Source: Saprospiraceae bacterium (GTDB lineage Bacteria > Bacteroidota > Bacteroidia > Chitinophagales > Saprospiraceae). From it: DNA of 64,000 nucleotides. The DNA lies in NCBI GenBank assembly GCA_020629715.1, contig JAHDCU010000001.1:606443-670442 (forward strand), in the 5' to 3' direction. Under the pieces are notes generated by a model, which ran no database searches, had not been told where the DNA came from, and saw nothing but the letters and a program-made list of their open reading frames with translations. Shown piece after piece: positions 45,541-55,259 of this stretch. A program made the position numbers and the translations under genes. The first letter of the stretch is position 1, and each line of letters starts with the position of its first letter.

Positions 45541-47391
45541 TTATATTTTTTGAAAGATACTACTAGAACGAGGGGCAAGCAATAATGTACCGCTCATTTT
45601 CATACTTTCTCCATTTTCTACTTTCTTCCAGTCACCATCCACACCGATATCTCCAAATCGACCAAGATCAAGCTCGATCTCTTTATCATTTTTATTCAGA
45701 ACAACCATAACCGTATCCGCCTTATCATATCTGAAGTATACATACACCCCATCTCTGGGCTCATAATGCATTAACTTTCCCTGATGTACAACTGTTGCGT
45801 CTTTACGCCATTGAAGCAAGTTGGACAACCAAGATTTGGCCTCCATCGCTATCGAATCTAATCCTTGATTTTGAAATACATTGACCCTATCGCCATCCCA
45901 TCCTCCAGGGAAATCGGATCGAATCACTCCGTGACTTTCAGTGCCGCGATTATGCATGAGTATCTCTGTACCATAATAGATCTGAGGAGTACCCCGCATG
46001 GTAAGAATGTACGTCAACGCCATTTTATATAAATCGTAATCTTCATTGACTTGAGAGTATATACGACTCATATCATGATTATCAGGAAAGATCACAAGAT
46101 CTTCAGGATGTGCATACACGTGATCATCCCCTAGCATTTCATAGAGCTTGGTGAGACCAGTTGACCATGTTTCGTCATCTCTTAAAGCTTCATGTAGCGT
46201 CATTACCATCGGAAAATCCATGAGGCTAGGAAGGCAGGAAGTATATCCATCTTGATTGACTTTATCTCGCTGCCAATAGGATATAATATTGGGATTACGT
46301 ACCCACTCCTCGCCTACGATATTGAAATTTGGATATTCATCCATAATAGCGCAAGTCCAGTCTGTCATAAACTCTCTGAACGGATAGCTGTAGGTATCTT
46401 GACGTATACCGTATAAATCTGCATACTCAATCCACCATATAGAATTTTGGATCAGGTAGGTTGACATAAATTGATTTCGCTGGTTAAGGTCTGGCATAGC
46501 AGGCACAAACCAACCATTGGTCATAATCTTACGATCTGCTGGAGCGGTATAAGGATCTAGTAAAGTGGACTTACGATGATTAGTCTCTTGATATTCCAAA
46601 TCCTGATAATTAATCCAATCCTCGAAAGGCGGATTATCCATCCACCAATGCATACTGCCGCAGTGATTGACGATGATATCCATGATCATACCGATACCCA
46701 TGTCTTTACCCTTTTTACTTAGAGCTCGATATTCTTCATTGGTCCCAAATCTAGGATCTACTTTGTAATAATCAGTCGTTGCATAGCCATGATAGCTCCA
46801 TTTTTCTTGATCATTTTCTAAGACAGGATTAAGCCAAATAGATGTAAATCCCATCTCCTTAATATAATCGAGATGATCCGATATCCCTTTGATGTCACCA
46901 CCATGCCTGCCATAATCTGCTTCCCGATTGAGTCCTTCTCGCATACCTGCGATAGTATCATTACTGGTATCTCCATTAGCAAATCGATCAGGGGTAATCA
47001 GGTACATGACATCTTTATTGCTAAATCCGTTACGGTCAGCACTTCCAGCATCTCGCTCCCATAATTCATAGCTATATGTCCATCTATTTGATCCTTCAAG
47101 GACAATTTCGAAACTACCTGCCTTAGTATCTGCCGAGATATCCAAGTCCACAAAAAGATAATCTGGACTATCCGCTTTATGTACTTTCTCGAGTTTAATA
47201 TTTGGATTACTGATAGAGACTTTAGCATCCGATATATTTTCCCCTGTGATCATTAACTGTAGTGCGGTATTATTCATACCTACCCACCAGTTTGGTGGCT
47301 CTATTCGATCTATCTGAGCAAAGCTGACATAAGAAGAAAATAAGCATAGAAAAACAAGAAGTCTAGTTAAGGTGGAGCTATAATTTTTCAT
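45541..47391 (-). CDS. Secreted GH13 neopullulanase/cyclomaltodextrinase-like enzyme
   Basis: The 616-residue enzyme has a signal peptide (LLVFLCLFSSYVSFAQ) and an N-terminal beta-domain of the cyclomaltodextrinase type (about 26-115; IEPPNWWVGMNN). The GH13 barrel shows MIMDIIVNH (region I), GIRQDTYSY with nucleophile D332, IVGEEW with acid/base E361, and FPDNHD with D440, followed by a C-terminal beta-domain. This resembles SusA, which cuts imported starch oligosaccharides in the periplasm. There is no T9SS tail, so a periplasmic place is likely. First gene of a pair with the outer-membrane protein. Confidence 0.93.
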   Translation of the reverse strand: MKNYSSTLTRLLVFLCLFSSYVSFAQIDRIEPPNWWVGMNNTALQLMITGENISDAKVSISNPNIKLEKVHKADSPDYLFVDLDISADTKAGSFEIVLEGSNRWTYSYELWERDAGSADRNGFSNKDVMYLITPDRFANGDTSNDTIAGMREGLNREADYGRHGGDIKGISDHLDYIKEMGFTSIWLNPVLENDQEKWSYHGYATTDYYKVDPRFGTNEEYRALSKKGKDMGIGMIMDIIVNHCGSMHWWMDNPPFEDWINYQDLEYQETNHRKSTLLDPYTAPADRKIMTNGWFVPAMPDLNQRNQFMSTYLIQNSIWWIEYADLYGIRQDTYSYPFREFMTDWTCAIMDEYPNFNIVGEEWVRNPNIISYWQRDKVNQDGYTSCLPSLMDFPMVMTLHEALRDDETWSTGLTKLYEMLGDDHVYAHPEDLVIFPDNHDMSRIYSQVNEDYDLYKMALTYILTMRGTPQIYYGTEILMHNRGTESHGVIRSDFPGGWDGDRVNVFQNQGLDSIAMEAKSWLSNLLQWRKDATVVHQGKLMHYEPRDGVYVYFRYDKADTVMVVLNKNDKEIELDLGRFGDIGVDGDWKKVENGESMKMSGTLLLAPRSSSIFQKI

Positions 47392-47403
47392 GTGATCAAG
47401 ATA

Positions 47404-47442
47404 AAAAAAAGAGCGGAAGATATGATCTCCAGCTCTTTTTTT
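47404..47442 (-). terminator. Terminator between ferritin and the GH13 gene
   Basis: AAAAAAAGAGC (47404-47414) pairs with GCTCTTTTTTT (47432-47442). It separates the ferritin transcript from the downstream GH13 gene on the same strand. Confidence 0.85.
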
Positions 47443-47465
47443 GCTTTTTACTGTAATTCTTTAGG

Positions 47466-47972
47466 CTATTTTTCACCCTCCATCGAAACGGTAAGGATAT
47501 CTCGATCAAACATATATAGTCCACTCTTCTCGTCGCCTATCAATTCTAATTTATCATTAATCGTACGAGCTAGAGCTTCTTCTTCTATCTGTTCAGCGAC
47601 GTACCACTGGAGGAAGTTATGCGTTGCATAATCTTTTTCTTGAAGAGCAATATCTACACATCTATTGATACTCTCAGAGACCATAATCTCGTGCTCAAGC
47701 AATTGTTGAAAAGCATGCTTGATACTCGGGAATGTCAACTGCGGTTGCTCCAGCGCTGGTATCACTGAAAATCCTCCTCGCTCATTGATAAAGTGTATCA
47801 ACTTAAGCATATGCTCTCGCTCCTCATCACTATGACGATAAAAGAATGCCGTGATATTATCAATACCTGGTTGTATTTCTGCCCAAGCTGCCATAGCAAG
47901 GTATACCTGTGAAGACTGTGCTTCTATTTTAACTTGCGCATTGAGCGCATCCTGAACTACTTTCTTTAACAT
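47466..47972 (-). CDS. Non-heme ferritin
   Basis: The 168-residue four-helix protein shows the bacterial ferritin pattern: LNAQVKIEAQSSQVYLAMAAW (first ferroxidase Glu), HSDEEREHMLKLIHFINERGG (Glu/Glu/His of the di-iron site), EHEIMVSESI and FLQWYVAEQIEEE (further Glu ligands). Length and the absence of a heme-binding Met pattern point to the FtnA type. It stores iron and detoxifies ferrous iron in the cytoplasm. It has its own terminator. Confidence 0.94.
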   Translation of the reverse strand: MLKKVVQDALNAQVKIEAQSSQVYLAMAAWAEIQPGIDNITAFFYRHSDEEREHMLKLIHFINERGGFSVIPALEQPQLTFPSIKHAFQQLLEHEIMVSESINRCVDIALQEKDYATHNFLQWYVAEQIEEEALARTINDKLELIGDEKSGLYMFDRDILTVSMEGEK

Positions 47973-48077
47973 AATCCTTGTGATTTATACGTAAATATAA
48001 CAACAGTAAGTACCGTGGTGTTTCTTAAATAGCTGAAAGATTGAGAATATCTAATTAGACAAAGTAAAGATTGGGAG

Positions 48078-48578
48078 CTAATTTCTAGGTCTCTTTCTAG
48101 CCCCTTCTGGAATCTGCTTACCAAAATGCTGTACCCAGTATCGTCCTGATCTAGCTACCGCCATTTCATTTACATTGGGATTCATGAGCATTTTACAGTG
48201 GCTGGTACTTTTGATCCAATCATAAAAGACCTCATCAAAGTGGCGCTGACCTTCTCCGATATTTTCTCCAGCTACCGCCCAGTTGTATCCGTGATTATCT
48301 AGTCGGTCGCCTATATCGTCACCATCTATACTAAAGTGAGCAAAAAAATTGTAACGTTTCATTTCTCTGGCATGAGAGAGTGCAGAGTTATATAGCTTGT
48401 CATTCCATTTGACTGGAGTCGTTGGTTTCATACGTTTACCACCACATTTACAACCCTTGGCTCGGAGTTGATTTACTCTTTTAATCATATATAACTTAGC
48501 CTCCTCCGTAGGTGCTACATCCACTGTAGGGTGGCTCAGCATAAGATTGCTCAGTAATATGACTAAAATCCATTTCAT
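48078..48578 (-). CDS. Secreted CAP-domain (SCP/PR1-like) protein
   Basis: The 166-residue protein has a signal peptide and one CAP domain: VNQLRAKGCKCGGKRM, LYNSALSHAREMKRYNFFAHFS, AGENIGEGQRHFDEVFYDWIKS, and HCKMLMNPNVNEMAVARS, with the His/Glu cavity residues. CAP proteins are found in many secretomes; enzymatic activity in bacteria is uncertain. Same strand and close spacing suggest a run-through transcript from the phosphatase gene. Confidence 0.88.
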   Translation of the reverse strand: MKWILVILLSNLMLSHPTVDVAPTEEAKLYMIKRVNQLRAKGCKCGGKRMKPTTPVKWNDKLYNSALSHAREMKRYNFFAHFSIDGDDIGDRLDNHGYNWAVAGENIGEGQRHFDEVFYDWIKSTSHCKMLMNPNVNEMAVARSGRYWVQHFGKQIPEGARKRPRN

Positions 48579-48635
48579 TAGACTGATAAACGAGAAAATG
48601 CCAAAGGATGTTTTACAAAACTGAAAAAAGAGCTT

Positions 48636-49088
48636 TTATTTATGTGTATTGACAAATGCACGGCAAGCCGCATAAAGCATATGATATACACCCTCAAATC
48701 CACCTTCATAATACGGGTCGGGAACTGCTTTATTCATTCCAGGGGAAGTGTAATTTAGAATCAGCTCTACTTTAGCTAAATCATTTTCATTATCTGTTAA
48801 TATCCTTACATTCTGAAAATTGGATTGATCCATGACCAGTATATGATCGAAGTTTTTAAAATCACTTCTTATAAATCTTCTTGATCTCTGGGATGTAATA
48901 TCTATACTATGCGACTTAGCCACGGCAATCGATCGTGGATCTGGTAGGTCGCCATCATGAAAACCAGAGGTTCCAGCAGAATCAACTTGCCAGTCCAGGC
49001 TCTCGTCTGCGATCATCCTCTCGAGAATACCATGGGCCAGAGGTGAGCGGCATATATTCCCAAGACATACCATCAGAATCTTTTTCAT
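48636..49088 (-). CDS. Low-molecular-weight protein-tyrosine phosphatase
   Basis: The 150-residue protein has the P-loop CLGNICRS at residues 8-15 (CX5R nucleophile Cys8, Arg14) near the N-terminus and the general-acid loop VPDPYYEGGFEGVYHML near the C-terminus. These are the complete LMW-PTP signatures. In bacteria these enzymes often act on tyrosine kinases of polysaccharide export. No such kinase is in view. Confidence 0.93.
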   Translation of the reverse strand: MKKILMVCLGNICRSPLAHGILERMIADESLDWQVDSAGTSGFHDGDLPDPRSIAVAKSHSIDITSQRSRRFIRSDFKNFDHILVMDQSNFQNVRILTDNENDLAKVELILNYTSPGMNKAVPDPYYEGGFEGVYHMLYAACRAFVNTHK

Positions 49089-49122
49089 ACTTGTGTAACG
49101 CTTGGATCTTTCTAATCGCAGC

Positions 49123-49881
49123 TTAAATCAAGATAATATCATACTTGTGTAGCCAACCAATCTGCTTATTAGGCAATGCTACTTTATACCATTCATCAAT
49201 ATGATCTACGACCTCCAAGATCTCTCCTGCTATTAGGGCCATCCTCTCTTCACTTCGATAATCTGGCCCTGACTGCAGAGCAATGGCCTTTGATGTAATT
49301 GCTTGATTATAGGTATTTACTTCAGCAGAACTTATATAGAAGCAGATCAAAGAAAATATCCAAAACATAATTGATGAAATGAGTAGTGATCGTCCGTAGT
49401 ATTTTTGAAAAAATGCTGATTGAAACCAACGTAAATACAAGATAATCAAGATGATTAAACCCAAAACTATCGAACATATCAGCCAAGACTTAGTGGACAT
49501 AAATCGATACACAGATCGCCATATTCGTAGTAGGAAAAAGTCTTTGATGACTGGTATATCAGAATCAATCTGACTGACTAGAACTTCAAGATCTTGAGAT
49601 AAAATGTTATCATTTGGGAAGTATTTTAGGCCTCTCAATGTTTGCTCCAAGGCATGGACATAGTTTTTCCTTTCGAAAGCAGCTTGAGCCACATTATGAT
49701 AGTACTCTGGCGAATGTTTTTCTTTATTGATAAGTACATCATTCTGGTCTTTCGTCGCGTTCGTTTTTTCTTCTATCTCGGCATTAGCCTCATGTGCAAA
49801 GGAAGCTGATGAGCCATATATCATATTGCTGGAGTAAGCGAACAGCAGAAACAACAAAATATTTTTCAGTAGCAAATGCAT
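49123..49881 (-). CDS. BatE-like TPR/SH3 membrane protein
   Basis: I choose ATG 49879-49881 (252 residues) because it gives a clean signal peptide (LLLKNILLFLLFAYSSNMIYG). A TPR-like pair of helices (YYHNVAQAAFERKNYVHALEQTLRGL) is followed by two membrane helices (WLICSIVLGLIILIILYL and LLISSIMFWIFSLICFYI) and a C-terminal bacterial SH3 domain (VNTYNQAITSKAIALQSGPD to GWLHKYDIILI). This is the layout of BatE of the Bacteroides aerotolerance operon, but no batA-D genes are nearby, so the name is tentative. Confidence 0.65.
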   Translation of the reverse strand: MHLLLKNILLFLLFAYSSNMIYGSSASFAHEANAEIEEKTNATKDQNDVLINKEKHSPEYYHNVAQAAFERKNYVHALEQTLRGLKYFPNDNILSQDLEVLVSQIDSDIPVIKDFFLLRIWRSVYRFMSTKSWLICSIVLGLIILIILYLRWFQSAFFQKYYGRSLLISSIMFWIFSLICFYISSAEVNTYNQAITSKAIALQSGPDYRSEERMALIAGEILEVVDHIDEWYKVALPNKQIGWLHKYDIILI

Positions 49882-49995
49882 AGTTTGAATTTTAAAATAT
49901 GCTGAAAAATTTATAACCAAAATTACATAAATCTTGTACGAATAGAACTGATAGTTGTTTACCCTGCCAAAAAATATTCATTAACTAATCAAAAT

Positions 49996-51795
49996 CTATT
50001 TTACGATAATAGATTCTAGATCTTTGGGTTTAAGAGCAATCAACCACTTAAACGCTTCGAGACGAAGCGTAAGAGGATTGATATCCTTGATAGGTGTCAT
50101 GACTGATACAGACTCATCAAAGAATCGGATATTTTCTAACTCATCACCTATGAAGCTAAATAATATGCTACTGCTAGTAGACTGATTGGCTCCTATATAC
50201 GCTTCTTCATCATCTTTGACATAATATATAGACTCTGCATTACCATTTACTTTCATCTTATCGATATCACCATCCTTGAAGTAAGCGTTAGTTACTCTTC
50301 CTTTGATCTGATTATATGCTTCTATGTCTACTTCGCTTATAATGAAGCTATTTTGTAGTAACTGTAGTTCATTGATTTCATCATTTTTCAGGAATATATC
50401 GATCGTATCGCCCTTAAATTGTGTGGTATCAGACCATAAAATAGGTGATCGAAATAAGTGAAATACCGAATCTTGCCTATTGTATACCAGTGAATCACAT
50501 ACTGCCTGCAGATCACTTTTATAAATTTTTGCTTTAGGATATGCGGACATCACCGATTGCGTATCGATTTGGACAGAATCAATTTGCTCATATACTTTTC
50601 TAGAATAGAGCGTATCTGCTGCTAAGTAAATAGTATCATCATCCATAATCTGCATGATATATGGTCTACGATCAGTCCGGCTTATCGCCTTTAGCTCATC
50701 TTCATTTCCATATTGTACTTCATCACAATAGATTGTACTCTTGGAGGCGGTATCTTGCAGTTGTACTTTGCCGATAGCGGTGCCGCGATCAATATTTTCG
50801 TTATATGTAATAGAGTCTGCCACAATGATGCGCTCATCCCGATCAATGAATCCATTGCCAAAAACTTCAAAAATGCCGTTTGATGCAGATCGTTTGATAA
50901 ACTCACCTTTCACATAAGTGGTACTGTCTTGGTAGATTCCATTGCCCTCGATAATGGTATTTTCATTATTATCATCTATGAAAATGCGATGTCCCGTAGC
51001 TACACGAACACTATCTTGAAAACTAGCTTTTCCTATGAGTTCTACAATATCAGCTTGCGGCTTTAATATAATGGTATCAGCAGAAGCTTTTTGCTCATTA
51101 CTTTTATATTGAGGATTGCCAGCAAATAGGCCTTCTTCAGTGGCTATAGAGTAATTACCTCGCTCACAGTAGAGCTCCTTATCTTCTTGTAAAATCTCCG
51201 TCGGACACAAAAATAAGAGCATCTCCATATCCATATCATAGGCCATTGAGTCCGCTCTGATACTTAATGTAGAATCTCGAAGAATGACGTCTTGATAAAA
51301 ATATGCCTTTTTGTTAGCTATATCATATCTACCCGTAAGACTCTGGAGCTTAGTGTTTTCTCTTATCATCAATGCCGTATCGCGAAAAGTAGCTTGCTCT
51401 CTGCCAAAGTCATACCTCAGTCGATCTGTATAGAGTTTTTCATCTTGATTGTCAATAATGACATTTCGGTAAAAATTAGCAAGTTTATTGTTGGGTCTAT
51501 ACACCACTGAATCTGCATATACCTCGGTACTATCTTTCTGTACAAATACCACATTGCCAAAGGCAACGAGTATTTCATTTCTTACGTATGCTGAATCACA
51601 AAACATAAATACATCATCTTGGTATGCCTGTACATCGCCATTAAAATACTGTGTGGTGTCTTTTGATTCTTTATCGATAATTATCTGAGAACTATTAGCT
51701 TGTGGTATATAAAGACGGCTATTACCCAGTTCTTGACTATAAATGAGGCCAGAGCAGCATGATACTATAATAATTACAGCCAATAAGATGCGCAT
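49996..51795 (-). CDS. OstA-like envelope biogenesis protein
   Basis: ATG 51793-51795 gives 599 residues with a compact signal peptide (ILLAVIIIVSCCSGLIYSQ); ATG 51822 would add nine residues and overlap the upstream gene. The body is built of OstA/LptA-type beta repeats (YFNGDVQAYQDDVFMFCDSAYV, FGNVVFVQKDSTEVYADSVVY, FYRNVIIDNQDEKLYTDRL). These form the beta-jellyroll that carries lipopolysaccharide in the Lpt system. Bacteroidota have such longer OstA-like proteins. Probably periplasmic or outer-membrane associated. Confidence 0.85.
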   Translation of the reverse strand: MRILLAVIIIVSCCSGLIYSQELGNSRLYIPQANSSQIIIDKESKDTTQYFNGDVQAYQDDVFMFCDSAYVRNEILVAFGNVVFVQKDSTEVYADSVVYRPNNKLANFYRNVIIDNQDEKLYTDRLRYDFGREQATFRDTALMIRENTKLQSLTGRYDIANKKAYFYQDVILRDSTLSIRADSMAYDMDMEMLLFLCPTEILQEDKELYCERGNYSIATEEGLFAGNPQYKSNEQKASADTIILKPQADIVELIGKASFQDSVRVATGHRIFIDDNNENTIIEGNGIYQDSTTYVKGEFIKRSASNGIFEVFGNGFIDRDERIIVADSITYNENIDRGTAIGKVQLQDTASKSTIYCDEVQYGNEDELKAISRTDRRPYIMQIMDDDTIYLAADTLYSRKVYEQIDSVQIDTQSVMSAYPKAKIYKSDLQAVCDSLVYNRQDSVFHLFRSPILWSDTTQFKGDTIDIFLKNDEINELQLLQNSFIISEVDIEAYNQIKGRVTNAYFKDGDIDKMKVNGNAESIYYVKDDEEAYIGANQSTSSSILFSFIGDELENIRFFDESVSVMTPIKDINPLTLRLEAFKWLIALKPKDLESIIVK

Positions 51796-51814
51796 GTTGA
51801 AGCTAACGTATAAT

Positions 51815-52942
51815 CTAGCCATTCTGTATATCTTGGATCAACATATCAGATATTTCTTTACCTACTATAGAGCCTATTGCAACTCCCATACCACCCATTT
51901 TATATGCCGCATAGGCATAATCATTAATCTTTCTTATGATAGGATTTTTATCCTTTCCGACACCAAGTATCCCTGACCACTTATACTCAAATTTTATACT
52001 CTTATGATTGGGAATTAAGTCTCTCAATTGATGAAGCAAATAAGTCTCAAGTGCTTCCGTATTTCCAAACTCCTTGGTTTCTTCTGTCTCTGGGAATTGG
52101 TTTCGAGCACCGCCGATCAACACTCTATTCCCGACATTTCTAAAGTAGATATATCCTTTATCGACATGAAAGCATCCTTTCATTTCTAGATTCTCTATAA
52201 CATTAGTGACATAGACTTGATTACGTACAGGCATCACATCAGCCATTGGTAAAAGGTCTTTAGTATAAGCATTAGTTGCTATGATAAGCTTATCAAAGTC
52301 ATATCGCTTGCCGCAGACATCATGGCATTGATTAGTATCAAAATTGATATGTTCAATATCTACATTGAAATGAAACTGAACTCCTTTAATTTTAAGTTTT
52401 TGCTGTAAGGCTTTTACTAATTTATAGGGATTGAGTTGTCCTTCTAAATGATTATATAGACAGGCATATCGATTATTCGACAACCACGGTAGTTGTACCT
52501 CGCTAAATACTTGTTTATTTGAAAATACATCACTGACAATTGCATTCGCCTCCATTATAATTCCCTTAATATCTTCCTTCTCTCGTTCTATTAACTCGTA
52601 AGCTCCGTTTTGATAATAATCAATATCATCCTCTCCTACCATTTTTAATAAAAGCTGTAGACCGTCCCATCTCTTTTGGATAAGTCTCCGTGTTTTTTCA
52701 GCTCCATGTAAATTGACATCTTCAATAATCTCTGTAGGACTTCCAAAACAAGCGAAACCCGCATTTCTGATACTTGCTCCACCACATATCTCGTCTCGTT
52801 CCAAAATATGAATCTCTATATTTTTATCAGATCTACACAAAAAATGTGCAGCGCTAAGACCCACCAGTCCTCCACCAATGATATACACTTTGCAAGCTTT
52901 ATTATTATCGTGTTTTTGCCAAAAACTAATCGATTTACTCAT
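51815..52942 (-). CDS. FAD-dependent oxidoreductase (DAO family)
   Basis: The 375-residue flavoprotein has VYIIGGGLVGLSAAHFL near residue 20 (Rossmann GxGxxG), HILERDEICGGASIRNAGFACFG (typical of DAO/glycine-oxidase-like enzymes), LIIATNAYTKDLLP in the middle and AAYKMGGMGVAIGS at the end. The substrate is likely an amine or amino acid. It is first in the minus-strand series that continues with the OstA-like gene, and it is divergent from DUF4293. Confidence 0.88.
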   Translation of the reverse strand: MSKSISFWQKHDNNKACKVYIIGGGLVGLSAAHFLCRSDKNIEIHILERDEICGGASIRNAGFACFGSPTEIIEDVNLHGAEKTRRLIQKRWDGLQLLLKMVGEDDIDYYQNGAYELIEREKEDIKGIIMEANAIVSDVFSNKQVFSEVQLPWLSNNRYACLYNHLEGQLNPYKLVKALQQKLKIKGVQFHFNVDIEHINFDTNQCHDVCGKRYDFDKLIIATNAYTKDLLPMADVMPVRNQVYVTNVIENLEMKGCFHVDKGYIYFRNVGNRVLIGGARNQFPETEETKEFGNTEALETYLLHQLRDLIPNHKSIKFEYKWSGILGVGKDKNPIIRKINDYAYAAYKMGGMGVAIGSIVGKEISDMLIQDIQNG

Positions 52943-53082
52943 TGATAAGAATATTTACTTTTCAGCTTAGATCTACGTAAAGAGTCTAGCACTACATCCC
53001 TTAACAGTAACATCAATTTTTTGATGATTAATATTTATGTCGAAAGTGCTAATATTGTATCGTAAACGAATATAAAACTAAT

Positions 53083-53517
53083 ATGATACAAAGGATACAA
53101 TCAGTTTTTTACTTTTTAGCTTCTACCAGTTTTGGAGGTTTCTTTGCATTGCCTTTTGCTACTAGTTCCAATAACCAAGGTTCTTTTTTTAGTGACGGAA
53201 TCTACAACATAAACGATAATGTCTCACTTCTTCTGGTGACTATAGCTGGTATAATAGCTGGAATGGCGGCTTTACTCCTATTTAAGAATCGCAGTTTGCA
53301 AAAACGTATAGGAACCATCGGTATAGTGATTTCCATTCTAATGCCCGTCTTAGCAGCTCTGTTGGTATTTAAAGAGGCATCCAGTATCAATACTGACAAC
53401 CTTAATGATGGATTGGCTTTATATCTACCTATTTTATGTATTGTATTTTTTGCTTTAGGTAATCGTTACGTAAATAAGGATGAAAAAATAGTTAAGTCAA
53501 TGGATAGGTTAAGATAA
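53083..53517 (+). CDS. DUF4293 family membrane protein
   Basis: The 144-residue protein has four membrane helices (about 5-25, 47-68, 78-97, 110-130) and starts MIQRIQSVFYFLAS, the usual N-terminal motif of DUF4293, a family found almost only in Bacteroidota. Function unknown. It is monocistronic and closes at a strong bidirectional terminator. Confidence 0.85.
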   Translation: MIQRIQSVFYFLASTSFGGFFALPFATSSNNQGSFFSDGIYNINDNVSLLLVTIAGIIAGMAALLLFKNRSLQKRIGTIGIVISILMPVLAALLVFKEASSINTDNLNDGLALYLPILCIVFFALGNRYVNKDEKIVKSMDRLR

Positions 53518-53589
53518 ATTCCTGAAATGTCAAAATTTACTTTGATCAGCTTTATCAAGCATTTCAAATTTCAGACAATCATGAAACTT

Positions 53590-53625
53590 AAAAAGGTCTT
53601 TGAAGTAAACTTCAAAGACCTTTTT
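53590..53625. terminator. Bidirectional terminator between DUF4293 and the ExbD operon
   Basis: AAAAAGGTCTTTGAAG (53590-53605), 4-base loop TAAA, and the exact complement to 53625. T runs on both strands serve both converging transcripts. Confidence 0.92.
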
Positions 53626-53648
53626 TCATGTATATCAAACCAGCTATG

Positions 53649-54116
53649 CTAGCTCTCTTTCTTCTTAGCAGAATAGTTGATCAATAACTGACCAGCTTTT
53701 CTTAGAGCAGTTTTAGTATCAGCAACTATACCCATCGTTACTCCCTTATCTATACGCAATGATGACTTGATACCACCATGCTGGGCCTCAGGAACTTTAG
53801 ATCTATGTTGCTCTAAAAATAGAGGTATATCCGATAGATTTGCAAACTTATCACCCAACTGGATTCTTGCTTTCGTACCATACTCTTTTTTATACTTCTC
53901 AACAGGAGATCCAACGTAAATATAATTTACCAAAGACTTTTTCTCAAGCTTGGTAAGCTCTGTTGCCCTTGGAGTTTCAATCTCTACCTTCAACTCTGCA
54001 TCTCTCAATACTGTTACCACCATAAAGAAAAATAGAAGCATAAAGATGATATCTGGCAAGGAAGCCGTAGATACCTCAGGAGAGGCTTTGCCTCTGTTCT
54101 TTTTAAATTTAGACAT
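53649..54116 (-). CDS. ExbD/TolR family protein (second copy)
   Basis: The 155-residue protein has a short basic N-terminus, one membrane helix (LPDIIFMLLFFFMVVTVL, with the conserved Asp) and a periplasmic domain (DAELKVEIETPRATEL). It is the last gene of the ExbB-membrane protein-ExbD-ExbD operon. With ExbB it forms the proton-driven motor for TonB or Tol. It differs from the first copy in length and periplasmic sequence, so it is not a recent duplicate. Confidence 0.92.
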   Translation of the reverse strand: MSKFKKNRGKASPEVSTASLPDIIFMLLFFFMVVTVLRDAELKVEIETPRATELTKLEKKSLVNYIYVGSPVEKYKKEYGTKARIQLGDKFANLSDIPLFLEQHRSKVPEAQHGGIKSSLRIDKGVTMGIVADTKTALRKAGQLLINYSAKKKES

Positions 54117-54144
54117 TCTTTCGCTTTAGTTGTGTTAAACAATA

Positions 54145-54699
54145 TTATCCTTCGTCACCAAAGTTTGTTGGCTCTGCCTCTGATATAATCAAAGGTATCT
54201 CACTACGTACTTCAGATCTTTCTTCTTTGGTACAAAACTCATAAAGCTTTCCATACTTCTTCTCAGCATACTCATTTCTTAGCTCAGTATATGCTGCTTT
54301 AAGTTCATTGTATACTTCAAGGTATGTTCCGTACTCTGTACCTCTATCATTTTTAAGAGAAATGATTGCCTTTTTAGGCTCTTCAGCCATATCCTCAGCT
54401 CGCTGAGGGTTCATGATAAAGTTTTTAGCATTTTCTCTCAAATCATCTAACTGAGCAAGATCACCTCTTACTAGCAGTTGATTGTCTGCATTCACAAGTA
54501 CTGAATAGACATTACGCTTTTTAAGTTTGGTAATATCTGGTTCATCCTCAGACCATGGCGGTAACTTTACAAGAACTCCTTTGTCCTCTGCTATCGTTGT
54601 GGTCACCAAGAAAAAGATCAATAACAAGAAAGCAATATCGGCCATAGAACCAGCATTGATTTCATTTTTCATTCGATCTCTAGAATTGGTCTTTGCCAT
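54145..54699 (-). CDS. ExbD/TolR family protein (first copy)
   Basis: The 184-residue protein has INAGSMADIAFLLLIFFLVTTTI as its membrane helix, with the conserved Asp that carries protons. A periplasmic domain follows that is longer than in proteobacterial ExbD and includes a charged Glu/Lys-rich helix (VYNELKAAYTELRNEYAEKKYG). Seven bases after the upstream membrane gene. Bacteroidota commonly have two ExbD genes in tandem. Confidence 0.92.
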   Translation of the reverse strand: MAKTNSRDRMKNEINAGSMADIAFLLLIFFLVTTTIAEDKGVLVKLPPWSEDEPDITKLKKRNVYSVLVNADNQLLVRGDLAQLDDLRENAKNFIMNPQRAEDMAEEPKKAIISLKNDRGTEYGTYLEVYNELKAAYTELRNEYAEKKYGKLYEFCTKEERSEVRSEIPLIISEAEPTNFGDEG

Positions 54700-54706
54700 A
54701 TGCCTG

Positions 54707-55234
54707 TTATTTAAATGCGTTATAAATCTCTAATAAAACCATGGCTACAACGCTCACAGCAATTAGAATGATGGTAGCCATAATACCTACTGATATCCAT
54801 TGGCTAGCTCCCTCTGCTACATCAAACTTCTGCAGTGTCAGTGCGAGACTTGATCCTTCAGCTGGTGCTGTAACTGCACCTCTTGCAAAGTTCATAATTG
54901 CTAGAGCTATAGCGACACATCCTATAATTATCCCATTTTTCTTCGGGTTTCTTATAAGTGCTACTACTGCGAATACAACGATAATAGCAAGAATAAGAAG
55001 CACTAGAATGATAGGAAATATAGTGACCCCATCAAAAAAGGCAAATTGCTGCTGCTCACCTACAGGTAGATTAGCATTATTCTTGAGAACACCATTAAGA
55101 TCTGTACCTAATTCAAAACCATTCCCACTTATACCAGTAAATACCTGTATAAGTATTATTAGAATCACAAGAACACCTAGACCCAAGGCGAAACCTTGGC
55201 CGTTTCTTGTGAAAATGTCAAATAATTTTTTCAT
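54707..55234 (-). CDS. Hypothetical membrane protein of the ExbB/ExbD operon
   Basis: The 175-residue protein has three membrane helices (about 13-32, 73-92 and 150-170). The N-terminus MKKLFDIFTRNGQGFALGLG and the segment between (ELGTDLNGVLKNNANLPVGE) are conserved-looking, but I cannot name them. It lies between ExbB and the first ExbD in a tightly packed operon, so it is probably an extra motor component or assembly factor typical of Bacteroidota. Confidence 0.8.
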   Translation of the reverse strand: MKKLFDIFTRNGQGFALGLGVLVILIILIQVFTGISGNGFELGTDLNGVLKNNANLPVGEQQQFAFFDGVTIFPIILVLLILAIIVVFAVVALIRNPKKNGIIIGCVAIALAIMNFARGAVTAPAEGSSLALTLQKFDVAEGASQWISVGIMATIILIAVSVVAMVLLEIYNAFK

Positions 55235-55259
55235 TTCAAAAATTTAAAGAGTTCTACAA

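Noticed and set aside
54741..55247. Plus-strand open frame of 168 codons opposite the ExbB-operon membrane protein
   Set aside because: It lies fully antisense to a gene in a tight operon, and its composition (Ile/Thr/Pro-rich) is what the reverse of a hydrophobic gene gives.
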